From the NCBI GenBank assembly GCA_910583765.1, contig CAJTYS010000024.1, forward strand, positions 1 through 64,000: a DNA stretch of 64,000 nt, written 5' to 3'. Every line of letters starts with the position of its first letter. The stretch's first letter is position 1. Below the pieces are notes generated by a model, which saw nothing but the letters and a program-made list of their open reading frames with translations, had not been told where the DNA came from and searched no databases. The stretch is from an uncultured Eubacteriales bacterium (lineage in GTDB: Bacteria; Bacillota; Clostridia; Peptostreptococcales; Anaerovoracaceae). Positions 17,872-24,323 of this stretch are shown here, piece by piece. A program made the translations under genes and the position numbers.

Positions 17872-18458
17872 TCTGCCGCACCTCCCATTTGACACTTCAT
17901 GTGGCGTTTCATTTTCTTTTTTCCTCGTGAAATACGTGCGTAGATCAGGCTGCGTTTCATGTTTTTCTCTTTGGAAATTTCATCCACCGGCTGTTCCTTC
18001 ACATACCTGCGGAAAAACAGATCCTTGTCCTCTTCGGAAAGGCAGCTGAGGAGCTTTTTCAACTCTTCTCCAGCTTCGTCCATGCCCATTTCCCAGTCAT
18101 TTGCATGATCATTTGAGACAGAAAGCTGCTCCCAGTGATCCAGATCTACCTCACTTTCCAGGCTCACGAAACGTTCCCTGCGCTTTTGTTCCCTGCGCAG
18201 CGTGTCGATCGCTCTGTATTTGGCAATGGCACAGAGCCAATTTTTGAACTCGCTCTTTTTATCATCGAACCGATCTGGATTGTTCCAAACAGCCAGCAGC
18301 ACGTCATTGAAGCATTCCTCAAAAGCTTCCCTGCTGTCGTACAAGTATTGACGGATCACTTTCTTCATCAAATGTCCGTATTGGTGAACGATAAATTCGA
18401 TGGCTAGAGGATTCTTCTGCCTAAGCTCTGACAAAAAGTTTTCCTGATTGATATCCAA
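17868..18458 (-). CDS. ECF-type RNA polymerase sigma-70 family factor
   Basis: A 196-residue sigma factor. Region 2 spans about residues 18-90 (YGHLMKKVIRQYL, FEECFNDVLLAVW, FKNWLCAIAKYRAIDTLRR) and region 4 about 125-185 (LSEEDKDLFFRRYVKEQPVDEISKEKNMKRSLIYARISRGKKKMKRH). The start is TTG at 18456-18458 with AGGAGG 8 bp upstream. It is coupled to the membrane protein that follows. It presumably redirects RNA polymerase to a stress or envelope regulon, including its own operon; I could not pick out a matching non-sigma-A promoter upstream. Confidence 0.88.
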   Translation of the reverse strand: MDINQENFLSELRQKNPLAIEFIVHQYGHLMKKVIRQYLYDSREAFEECFNDVLLAVWNNPDRFDDKKSEFKNWLCAIAKYRAIDTLRREQKRRERFVSLESEVDLDHWEQLSVSNDHANDWEMGMDEAGEELKKLLSCLSEEDKDLFFRRYVKEQPVDEISKEKNMKRSLIYARISRGKKKMKRHMKCQMGGAAE

Positions 18459-18659
18459 CGTAGTCTCCTCCTTATTTTCTGACCGGTCTATTTTGATGCA
18501 TCACTTATTACTACGAATGGGAAACGGATTATCTGACGCTTTTGGAAAAATTCTTGAAATTTTTTGAAGGGCATGCTGTCGGCGGACCGCCTTGCTGATT
18601 GAGAAGATAAATCAATTTGAAAATAGTGTAAAATATTGTGATTTATTTCTATGAAAATA
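18459..18659. other. Intergenic stretch upstream of the sigma gene
   Basis: About 200 bp without a convincing gene. It must contain the promoter of the leftward sigma factor gene, but no clear sigma-A pair was found. The right part is very AT-rich and leads into the promoter of the peptide locus. Confidence 0.5.
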
Positions 18660-18688
18660 TTGACAAATTTAGATATTTGTAGTACAGT
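18660..18688 (+). promoter_or_regulatory. Rightward promoter of the small peptide locus
   Basis: TTGACA (18660-18665, perfect consensus), 17 bp, TACAGT (18683-18688). The predicted start is A18695, the first base of the inverted repeat arm ATCAAGAGGA. Confidence 0.75.
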
Positions 18689-18694
18689 AATCAC

Positions 18695-18724
18695 ATCAAG
18701 AGGACGAGGCGAAAGCGGTTGACT
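18695..18724 (+). repeat. Left arm of the bipartite inverted repeat
   Basis: ATCAAGAGGA (18695-18704) and GCGGTTGACT (18715-18724), separated by 10 nt. Both blocks recur inverted at 18902-18911 and 18883-18892. The arm begins at the predicted transcription start. Confidence 0.85.
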
Positions 18725-18784
18725 GAATGTTATCCCTGCAGCTATGGTGAAAAATCCAAATTGCATATACAGGAGGTCTCGGCG

Positions 18785-18862
18785 TTGAAAATCACGATTA
18801 CATTACAAAAGGGTGTATTGAGGATTACGATAACGACAAAAACCGCCAAAGCTGAGGACTAG
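18785..18862 (+). CDS. 25-residue peptide, candidate type I toxin
   Basis: A short ORF with TTG start (18785) and TAG stop (18860-18862). A perfect AGGAGG (18771-18776) lies 8 bp before the start, the best ribosome site in the neighbourhood. The peptide begins MKITITLQKG and continues with LRITITTKT, ending KAED. It alternates hydrophobic and polar residues like a two-stranded beta hairpin with a basic middle, and is not a membrane helix. It lies in a transcript expected to run from 18695, and its last eight codons overlap the convergent RNA. I know no named family for it. The gene call rests on the ribosome site, promoter and locus architecture; toxicity is inference. Confidence 0.55.
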   Translation: MKITITLQKGVLRITITTKTAKAED

Positions 18863-18869
18863 GCGGTTT
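18840..18869 (-). terminator. Hairpin terminator inside the peptide locus
   Basis: AAACCGCC (18840-18847) pairs with GGCGGTTT (18862-18869) around a 14-nt loop. On the minus strand it is followed by five T residues, so it should end the antisense RNA. On the plus strand only TTTCTATA follows, so it may terminate the peptide mRNA weakly. Confidence 0.7.
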
Positions 18870-18882
18870 CTATAAACCCTCA

Positions 18883-18911
18883 AGTCAACCGCATTACGGT
18901 TTCCTCTTGAT
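18883..18911 (-). repeat. Right arm of the bipartite inverted repeat
   Basis: Plus strand AGTCAACCGC (18883-18892) and TCCTCTTGAT (18902-18911), the exact reverse complements of the two blocks of the left arm, with a 9-nt instead of 10-nt interval. Confidence 0.85.
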
Positions 18912-18917
18912 ATGGAT

Positions 18918-18946
18918 ATTCTACTACGGATCAATGACGAAGGCAA
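18918..18946 (-). promoter_or_regulatory. Leftward promoter of the antisense RNA
   Basis: Minus strand: TTGCCT (18941-18946), 17 bp, TAGAAT (18918-18923). The distance from the -10 to the repeat arm is the same as for the rightward promoter (start A, then TCAAGAGGA). Confidence 0.65.
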
Positions 18947-19050
18947 CCAAAAATGCGTTTTAGCCCGCAAAACTTTTCTGTTTTTCTCTGACCTTTCGCT
19001 GAAAAAACATCACCGGTCACTTCCCGCCAGCCTATATTCGCATCCGCTGG

Positions 19051-20253
19051 CTAATCAGAGGCTTTGAAGTTATAGATGGGTTTCATGATGTCGATGATGT
19101 CCACGGATTCACGGATCCCGCAGATGATGTCTTCCAGTGATTTATAGGCGAAAGGAGCTTCGTCTAAAGTAGCTTTATTTACAGACGTGGTATAAATCCC
19201 CTCCATAGTTTTCTTGTAATCCTCCAAGCGCAAGGTTTCCTTGGCCTTTTTGCGGGACATGAGCCGCCCTGCGCCATGAGGCGCGGAAAAGTTCCATTCC
19301 GGGTTTCCCTTCCCCACTGCCAGCACGCTTCCATCTCTCATATTGATGGGGATCAGCACTTTCTCCCCCGCATGAGCCGCGATCGCGCCTTTGCGCAGGA
19401 TCATCTCTTTCACGTCAATATAATTGTGAATGGTGTGAAAGCCATCTTTTCCCGTAATCCCAGTACGTTCCAAGAGAATCTCGGCAATCAACTCACGATT
19501 TCTCACTGCGAACTTCTGACAGATTTCCACATCATGCAGGTAGTCTTGAAAATATTCTCCGTACACATAGCATAGCTCCGGAGGAATAGTCAGCGGCCGC
19601 TCCTTCCAGCGCAGCTCCAAAAGTGCCTGCTGGATCTCTCTATGTCTTCCGGCAGCTTTATACTCTGCGATAAGCGCATCTTTCTTTTTGAAATACTCGT
19701 CTTTTCCCTGATGCAGCCCCACTGCCATTTCCTGATAGAGCTCGGCCACTTGTTTTCCCAGGTTTCGGCTCCCTGTGTGGATCACCAGATAATTGGTTCC
19801 ATCAGCTGCCCGGTCGATCTCAATAAAATGGTTGCCGCCGCCGAGAGTGCCCAGGCTTTTCTCGATCCACTTGGTTTTTTTCAGGGAGCGGTAACAGGAA
19901 AGCCCAGTCAGGTTAAATCGCTCCTGCCGCTCTTCCCATGCGCGCATGCCCGAAGGAATGAAGTGGCAGGCTTCATCAAACTTTTTCAGGTCAATGTCTT
20001 GTTTCCCCAGACAGACTGTGTACATGCCGCAGCCAATATCCACGCCTACCACATTGGGCACCGCTTTGCCCTTCACTGTCATGGTGGTACCGATCGTGCA
20101 GCCTTTACCCACGTGGACATCCGGCATGATCCTTACCCTGCACCCTTGAGTGAAATCCTGGTCGCACATGGCACGAATCTGCTGGACAGCTTCTTCTTCG
20201 ATGATATTGGCGTAGCAAATGGCTGTTGTTTTCGTGCCTTTGATTTCTAGCAT
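19051..20253 (-). CDS. rtcB: RNA-splicing ligase RtcB family protein
   Basis: A 400-residue RtcB, close to the usual length. Metal and catalytic motifs are intact: PDVHVGKGCTIG (45-55), GVDIGCGM (70-77, with Asp72 and Cys75), GGGNHF (138-143), HTGSRNLG and HGAGR (326-330), where His326 corresponds to the histidine that takes the GMP. RtcB joins a 2',3'-cyclic phosphate or 3'-phosphate end to a 5'-hydroxyl using GTP and manganese, repairing cleaved tRNA or rRNA. No archease or RtcA gene is next to it. AAGGA lies about 10 bp before the ATG. It stands alone, 100 bp from the small peptide locus. Confidence 0.92.
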   Translation of the reverse strand: MLEIKGTKTTAICYANIIEEEAVQQIRAMCDQDFTQGCRVRIMPDVHVGKGCTIGTTMTVKGKAVPNVVGVDIGCGMYTVCLGKQDIDLKKFDEACHFIPSGMRAWEERQERFNLTGLSCYRSLKKTKWIEKSLGTLGGGNHFIEIDRAADGTNYLVIHTGSRNLGKQVAELYQEMAVGLHQGKDEYFKKKDALIAEYKAAGRHREIQQALLELRWKERPLTIPPELCYVYGEYFQDYLHDVEICQKFAVRNRELIAEILLERTGITGKDGFHTIHNYIDVKEMILRKGAIAAHAGEKVLIPINMRDGSVLAVGKGNPEWNFSAPHGAGRLMSRKKAKETLRLEDYKKTMEGIYTTSVNKATLDEAPFAYKSLEDIICGIRESVDIIDIMKPIYNFKASD

Positions 20254-20299
20254 CTGTTTGGGTTCCTTTCTAAATAAAGAAAATTATATGAATTTGCCT

Positions 20300-20500
20300 C
20301 TTTATGCGCGGTTTTCCCGAATCTTGGTCTACTGTCAGAAAAATTACATGAACAAAATTCACCATCTGCTCACGACCAATCTACCAGTAGCGGAAATCGG
20401 CTCTTCTTGCGGCTTTTCTGATCCCAAGTGTTTTTATGCGAATTTCAAGAAATGGTTCGGGTGCACACCCACTGCGTATCGAAGCAGGATTTCCGCATTC
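20300..20500 (+). pseudogene. Remnant of an AraC family regulator (second helix-turn-helix)
   Basis: Plus-strand translation reads NKIHHLLTTNLPVAEIG then CGFSDPKCFYANFKKWFGCTPTAYR (about 20351-20480), an unmistakable C-terminal AraC helix-turn-helix. No sensing domain or first reader helix is present upstream, and the rtcB gene starts only 50 bp away on the other strand. The fragment is what remains of a truncated gene. The frame stays open to 20806 but has no recognisable domain beyond the AraC end. Confidence 0.75.
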
Positions 20501-20631
20501 ATAGAAATAGAAGAAGCCGCAGAGGTCATTCCCTTCACAGCAGCTCCTGAAACGATGATGAGGATTATGGCCGCTGGCTGGTGGAAAAAGCAGTGGCAAG
20601 CCCGCTTTTTCGTTATGTTGATTCAGCTGAC

Positions 20632-20772
20632 TCAATCAGCCTGTTCTGCCGGATCCTTTGGCTTTGCTCCGACCATTCTACGGATACACTCCATGATCTC
20701 TTCTTCAGTGTGCCCCTTTTCCGTCATCCATTCGATCATTTCTTTGACAGTTCCCTTTTCCATCTCTTCCAT
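20632..20772 (-). CDS. 46-residue acidic helical protein
   Basis: A small ORF opposite the open frame that follows the araC remnant. ATG at 20772 has AGGAG 6 bp upstream and a promoter at 20824-20852. The product begins MEEMEKGTVKEMIEWM and continues TEKGHTEEEIMECIRRM, a compact two-helix pattern rich in Glu and Lys, ending PKDPAEQAD. I recall similar small proteins of unknown function in Clostridia but cannot name the family. The clean promoter, ribosome site and codon pattern make it a likely real gene among decayed sequence. Confidence 0.65.
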   Translation of the reverse strand: MEEMEKGTVKEMIEWMTEKGHTEEEIMECIRRMVGAKPKDPAEQAD

Positions 20773-20823
20773 CCCAATCTCCTTTCTCCGCTTGCCCGGA
20801 TATTGAATCAATTTCTTGACTCA

Positions 20824-20852
20824 ATCATATCATAATCGTTTTTTGTGTTCAA
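20824..20852 (-). promoter_or_regulatory. Promoter of the 46-residue gene
   Basis: Minus strand: TTGAAC (20847-20852), 17 bp, TATGAT (20824-20829), about 45 bp before the ATG. Confidence 0.65.
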
Positions 20853-21194
20853 TATAAGATATTTTTGTAATAATTGTATTTTTTTGCTTTTGCTTTCCTT
20901 TGATTTTTCCTACATTATATTCCCCACCTTCACAGCCCTCCTGTTCCTCGATATCTTCTTCACTGTCATTTTCGGCATCGCTTTGAATTTAAAAATATCA
21001 ATTCCGTTATAGAATACCCTGAAACTGCATAAAAAGCAAATTTAACTATAAAAATAATAAGTCTAATTTATTAAAAGTTGTATTTGATGCGGGAAATTTG
21101 AAATAATCCGAGCATAAAATCAGCCATAGCCCAGGAATAAATGCCGAATCAAATAAAATCTAAAATAAGGGTATCCGCAAATACGCCCACCCTT
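20853..21194. other. AT-rich gene-free stretch
   Basis: About 340 bp of strongly AT-rich DNA with no ORF having a ribosome site and no clear repeat or hairpin. It lies between the 46-residue gene and the proC remnant and looks like decayed sequence. Confidence 0.6.
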
Positions 21195-21356
21195 TCACAA
21201 TCGCTGGTCCGTTTCACAGGTCGCGATGACAGCTTCCATGACACCGCTCCGGAACCCGTGTTTCTCCAATGCTCTTACCCCTTGGATCGTGGTGCCTGCT
21301 GGAGAACATACCATATCTTTTAAGGCTTCCGGATATATTGCCGTAAATACGGTTAC
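21195..21356 (-). pseudogene. proC: Remnant of proC (pyrroline-5-carboxylate reductase), C-terminal end
   Basis: The minus-strand frame gives 53 residues including YPEALKDMVCSPAGTTI, GVRALEKHGFRSGVMEAVI and a natural stop. This matches the conserved C-terminus of P5C reductase, in which the DMVCSPGGTTIxG motif is diagnostic. Just upstream, LATQMTV in another frame continues the homology, showing a frameshift. The NADP-binding N-terminal two thirds are absent. The intact enzyme makes proline from pyrroline-5-carboxylate; this copy is dead. Confidence 0.78.
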
Positions 21357-21607
21357 TCACCGTCATTTGCGTGGCCAGGGCCTACTACTGCATCATAAAT
21401 AGGCTCCTGTCACAGAGCACGGGCATTGTTTCATCTCCTCCAGCACGCCTCCAAAGATGACGCGGCTACCTTAAGCTCACCACCCGACAAGGTGGAAAGC
21501 TCCTGATTCAAGCGCAGATAATCGAGGCCTATATATCTGAGTAACAGTTCAAAAAAAGTTTTTCTACCAGCGGGATGGCATTGGAGGATGGACAGGAGGG
21601 CGAGCAG

Positions 21608-21724
21608 ATGATAAAATACGCATTGAATGGCAACAAGGGCGCTACCACTTCCTCCTGCCGGATCCAGTTAGGGCTGAACGCTATGCTTATTGGGGCCGGC
21701 GTATATCGGGGGCCAAGAAAATAA
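21608..21724 (+). other. Possible 38-residue ORF or gene fragment
   Basis: The ATG at 21608 is preceded by AGGAGG (21594-21599) at 8 bp; the frame runs to TAA at 21722-21724 and is open further upstream. The product (MIKYALNGNKGATTSS and so on) is not recognised. Sitting between the proC remnant and the DMT gene, it could be a fragment of another lost gene. Low confidence. Confidence 0.3.
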
Positions 21725-21790
21725 AATCCCTCTGTGGACCACCCTTTCCTTTATGGTGGCCAACGGAGACCAATAAAGGAGCATGACGAT

Positions 21791-22696
21791 ATGGAACAAA
21801 CATTACAAAAAACAAGCGTGCGCTATGCGCTGGCACTGCTTTGCTGCGCTCTATGGGGCAGCGCGTTTCCCTGCATCAAAACAGGCTATGCGTGGCTGGG
21901 AATCGAAACTATCGGCAGCCAGATCCTCTTTGCAGGATACCGCTTTTTTCTGGCGGGAGCCATGGTGTTTGTCATGACATGCGCGCTAAAAAGAAAAGAC
22001 TTGCGGATTCAGCCTAAAGCGGTTCCCCATGTTTTTGCCATGGGCTTTTTTCAAACAACAGTCCAGTATGTCTTCTTTTATATCGGCATGGCCAACATCA
22101 CAGGCACAAAAGGTTCCATCATCAACGCCTCCAGTTCCTTTGTTTCCATTGTCATCGCTCATTTTCTGCTGAAAAACGAGTCCATGGACCGGCGAAAGCT
22201 GGCCGGATGCCTCCTGGGTCTGATTGGCATCATCATGATCAATCTCAACGGCATCGGCGGCTCGTTTTCCTTCTGGGGCGAGGGAATGATCATCATCTGC
22301 ACCATCACCTATGGCGCATGTTCTGTTTATACGAAAGTGATTTCCCATTTGTTAAGCCCAATGGCCCTGACCGCCTACCAGCTCCTCTTCGGCGGCGCGA
22401 TACTGATCGTCATCGGCTCTGTCAGCGGCAGCCATATCGCAGCCTTTGATCTGAAATCCACGCTGCTGCTGATCTATATGGCTTGCATTTCTGCAGTGGG
22501 CTTTGTGCTCTGGGCCGCGCTTTTGAAGTACAATCCTGTGGGCAAGGTGGCCATATTCGGCTGCAGCATTCCTGTCTTCGGAGTCATCATGTCCGCCATC
22601 ATCCTGGGGGAATCCCTCTGGTCTGTGAGGAACCTGCTGGCGCTGCTGTGCGTCAGTGTGGGGATCGTGATTGTGAATCTGCAGTCCAAGGAATGA
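21791..22696 (+). CDS. EamA/DMT family transporter
   Basis: A 301-residue membrane protein with ten predicted helices in two five-helix EamA repeats. The first begins ALALLCCALWGSAFPCIK, with a GSAFP motif typical of the family; the second begins near GMIIICTITYGACSVYTK. Drug/metabolite transporters export amino acids, nucleotides or other small metabolites; the substrate is unknown. The start at 21791 follows AAAGGAG by 9 bp; the frame extends upstream to 21734 without a ribosome site. It is convergent with the AlbA_2 regulator, with stops 8 bp apart. Confidence 0.85.
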   Translation: MEQTLQKTSVRYALALLCCALWGSAFPCIKTGYAWLGIETIGSQILFAGYRFFLAGAMVFVMTCALKRKDLRIQPKAVPHVFAMGFFQTTVQYVFFYIGMANITGTKGSIINASSSFVSIVIAHFLLKNESMDRRKLAGCLLGLIGIIMINLNGIGGSFSFWGEGMIIICTITYGACSVYTKVISHLLSPMALTAYQLLFGGAILIVIGSVSGSHIAAFDLKSTLLLIYMACISAVGFVLWAALLKYNPVGKVAIFGCSIPVFGVIMSAIILGESLWSVRNLLALLCVSVGIVIVNLQSKE

Positions 22697-22704
22697 ACGG
22701 CTCT

Positions 22705-24006
22705 TTAATCTTGCTTCACGATCCATTGCCCCGTCTTTTTGGACCCCTTCCTCTCAACAATCCCGTCTTCTTTCAACCGATGAATCCTTTTGGTTATAGT
22801 AGTCGTCCCTAATCCGACCAATCTGCTGATTTCACTTACACGAATGCCCGCGTTCTCTTTCATCAGGCTAAGTATCTTATGATCATTGAGATCAATCTCC
22901 ATTTTTTCTGTTTTCAAGAAATCCTGCTCTGATCTTCCCTTATTCAATGGAATCGTCACGGTGACAAAATTTTCTGTGATATCAAAGACTTCCCTTCCAT
23001 ATCTGGATACGATCAAAGGCACACCATGCCCTGTTTGCTCGATATAATCCAATTGCGCCATGATCTGCTGAAGCTCAAGATTCACCGGTTTGCTCTTTCC
23101 CTCATAAAACTCTTCCAATGTGAGTCCATCTGGAAGACCGCCCACTGATATGATTTCGATACGGTCCTCAAACATATAAACAGCTGGCGGTGTCTGCCTT
23201 GACCAGCGATTATGCAGACAGGCGTTCAACCACGCCTCTCTGAAACAAGGAAAATCAAACAGCTTGCTTTCTTTCCTAAGGCTGCTGCTCATATCCACAG
23301 CAGTGTCATTCAAGGCTTCCATATAGTCCAATACCTGCTTCACAGCTACGAGCAGGCATTTGTAACCATATTCGTTCCGCTTGATCAGATCCGTTTTGTC
23401 CGTTCCACGAAACACTGCCACCTTGATCGAATAGCTATTGGCATCTGCAAGAATGCCTGCCATTAAATTATAAGTCCCTTCACGGGTCAAAAGGGTCAAA
23501 AGGTTCAAATTCTGTTTAAAGGTGGTTTCCCGAAGTGACAGATTATTTCCAACATATAAGGTCTTCAACTGCTCAAAAGTCAATTCCTGATTGTTTGATT
23601 CTATGTTTACGATAGAATCCGATACGCTGAGCATCAGCCTTCGCAGCTGCTGTGGTGATATTTCTCTGTCTTCGTCCGCTGCTCTCATATAATATTTCCC
23701 ATATGCCGAATATGGTTTTTCGTCTCCTTCGACCGTGACTTTTATTACGTTTTTATCATCTCGTAATTCCATCATGATCGTTGGGATGATCTGCGGCTTG
23801 ATCCCATTGGCGATCCCCTGAGAGATTTCCCGCATGGTACGATCTCCAATTTGCTGACCTACGATCTCTCCATCATTCCTTACACCAAAATATAGCTCTC
23901 CTTTTCCGTTCTTATTTAACATAGAAGCCAAGGAGATGATTCCCTCTTTTAATTCTCCCGTTGTTTTCTTGAACTCAACGGATTCTGTTTCCATTCCAAT
24001 GTTCAT
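22705..24006 (-). CDS. AlbA_2 (Schlafen-like) domain transcriptional regulator with C-terminal winged helix
   Basis: A 433-residue protein. Residues 5-130 form an AlbA_2/Schlafen-type nucleic-acid-binding domain (ESVEFKKTTGELKEGIISLASMLNKNGKGELYFGVRNDGEIVG). The middle part resembles the ATP-binding module in RecG-related predicted regulators (FPCFREAWLNACLHNRW, HGVPLIVSRYG). Residues 370-430 are a winged helix (IRVSEISRLVGLGTTTITKRIHRLKEDGIVERKG). Such proteins are predicted repressors, often autoregulated. GGGAGG lies 9 bp before the ATG at 24006. Two 14-bp direct repeats lie in its promoter. Confidence 0.78.
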   Translation of the reverse strand: MNIGMETESVEFKKTTGELKEGIISLASMLNKNGKGELYFGVRNDGEIVGQQIGDRTMREISQGIANGIKPQIIPTIMMELRDDKNVIKVTVEGDEKPYSAYGKYYMRAADEDREISPQQLRRLMLSVSDSIVNIESNNQELTFEQLKTLYVGNNLSLRETTFKQNLNLLTLLTREGTYNLMAGILADANSYSIKVAVFRGTDKTDLIKRNEYGYKCLLVAVKQVLDYMEALNDTAVDMSSSLRKESKLFDFPCFREAWLNACLHNRWSRQTPPAVYMFEDRIEIISVGGLPDGLTLEEFYEGKSKPVNLELQQIMAQLDYIEQTGHGVPLIVSRYGREVFDITENFVTVTIPLNKGRSEQDFLKTEKMEIDLNDHKILSLMKENAGIRVSEISRLVGLGTTTITKRIHRLKEDGIVERKGSKKTGQWIVKQD

Positions 24007-24027
24007 ATCAGTGTGCCTCCCAAATAT

Positions 24028-24056
24028 AGTATATCCTTTTTCAACACTTTATTCAA
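24028..24056 (-). promoter_or_regulatory. Promoter of the AlbA_2 regulator gene
   Basis: Minus strand: TTGAAT (24051-24056), 17 bp, TATACT (24028-24033). The -35 box lies inside one copy of a 14-bp direct repeat. Confidence 0.72.
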
Positions 24057-24081
24057 CATATAATGCACACTTTATTCAACA
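24045..24081. repeat. Pair of 14-bp direct repeats (probable operator)
   Basis: CACTTTATTCAACA occurs at 24045-24058 and again at 24068-24081, 23 bp apart (about two helical turns). One copy covers the -35 of the AlbA_2 gene. This is the arrangement expected of an autoregulatory operator. Confidence 0.7.
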
Positions 24082-24247
24082 CCCCCGTGATGAATAGACA
24101 TACTGGTTTTGAGCACGCTTTATCCCTCATCTTCTCGCCTATCGTCATGTCAGGCGCCTAACTTCAATGTTTTTCGCAGCTTTCGTTTTTTTATTTCCTA
24201 GCTTCCTTTCTATAAATTCCGACCAATGAATCAATCTTCAATTTCAC

Positions 24248-24276
24248 TTGCGTTCTTTTCTGATTTATGATAAAAT
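24248..24276 (+). promoter_or_regulatory. Promoter of the lipoprotein gene
   Basis: TTGCGT (24248-24253), 17 bp, TAAAAT (24271-24276), about 48 bp before the ATG at 24324. Between this and the AlbA_2 operator (24082-24247) nothing else was recognised. Confidence 0.6.
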
Positions 24277-24323
24277 TTAGATAATTCAGTAATTATTTCA
24301 TACATCAATGATAGGAGGACTTT

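Larger units (their letters stand above)
18838..18911 (-). ncRNA. Convergent ~74-nt antisense RNA, candidate antitoxin
   Basis: Predicted from a minus-strand promoter (18918-18946), a start at 18911 and a hairpin terminator (stem 18840-18847 with 18862-18869) followed by T5 at 18842-18838. It has no usable ORF. It is complementary to the last eight codons and the 3' region of the peptide mRNA. Its 5' end is identical to the 5' end of that mRNA over two 10-nt blocks. Confidence 0.6.

Noticed and set aside
18488..18766. Minus-strand open frame of 92 codons
   Set aside because: It spans the rightward promoter and left repeat arm, has no ribosome site and no recognisable domain.
18660..18946. 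Reading the inverted repeats as ends of a miniature transposon
   Set aside because: No target-site duplication flanks the arms, and the arms sit exactly at two promoter start points, which a transposon end would not explain.
21400..21500. Minus-strand peptide with LSGGE, like an ABC transporter signature
   Set aside because: Only the five residues match; no Walker motifs or further homology in any frame, so chance is the simplest reading.
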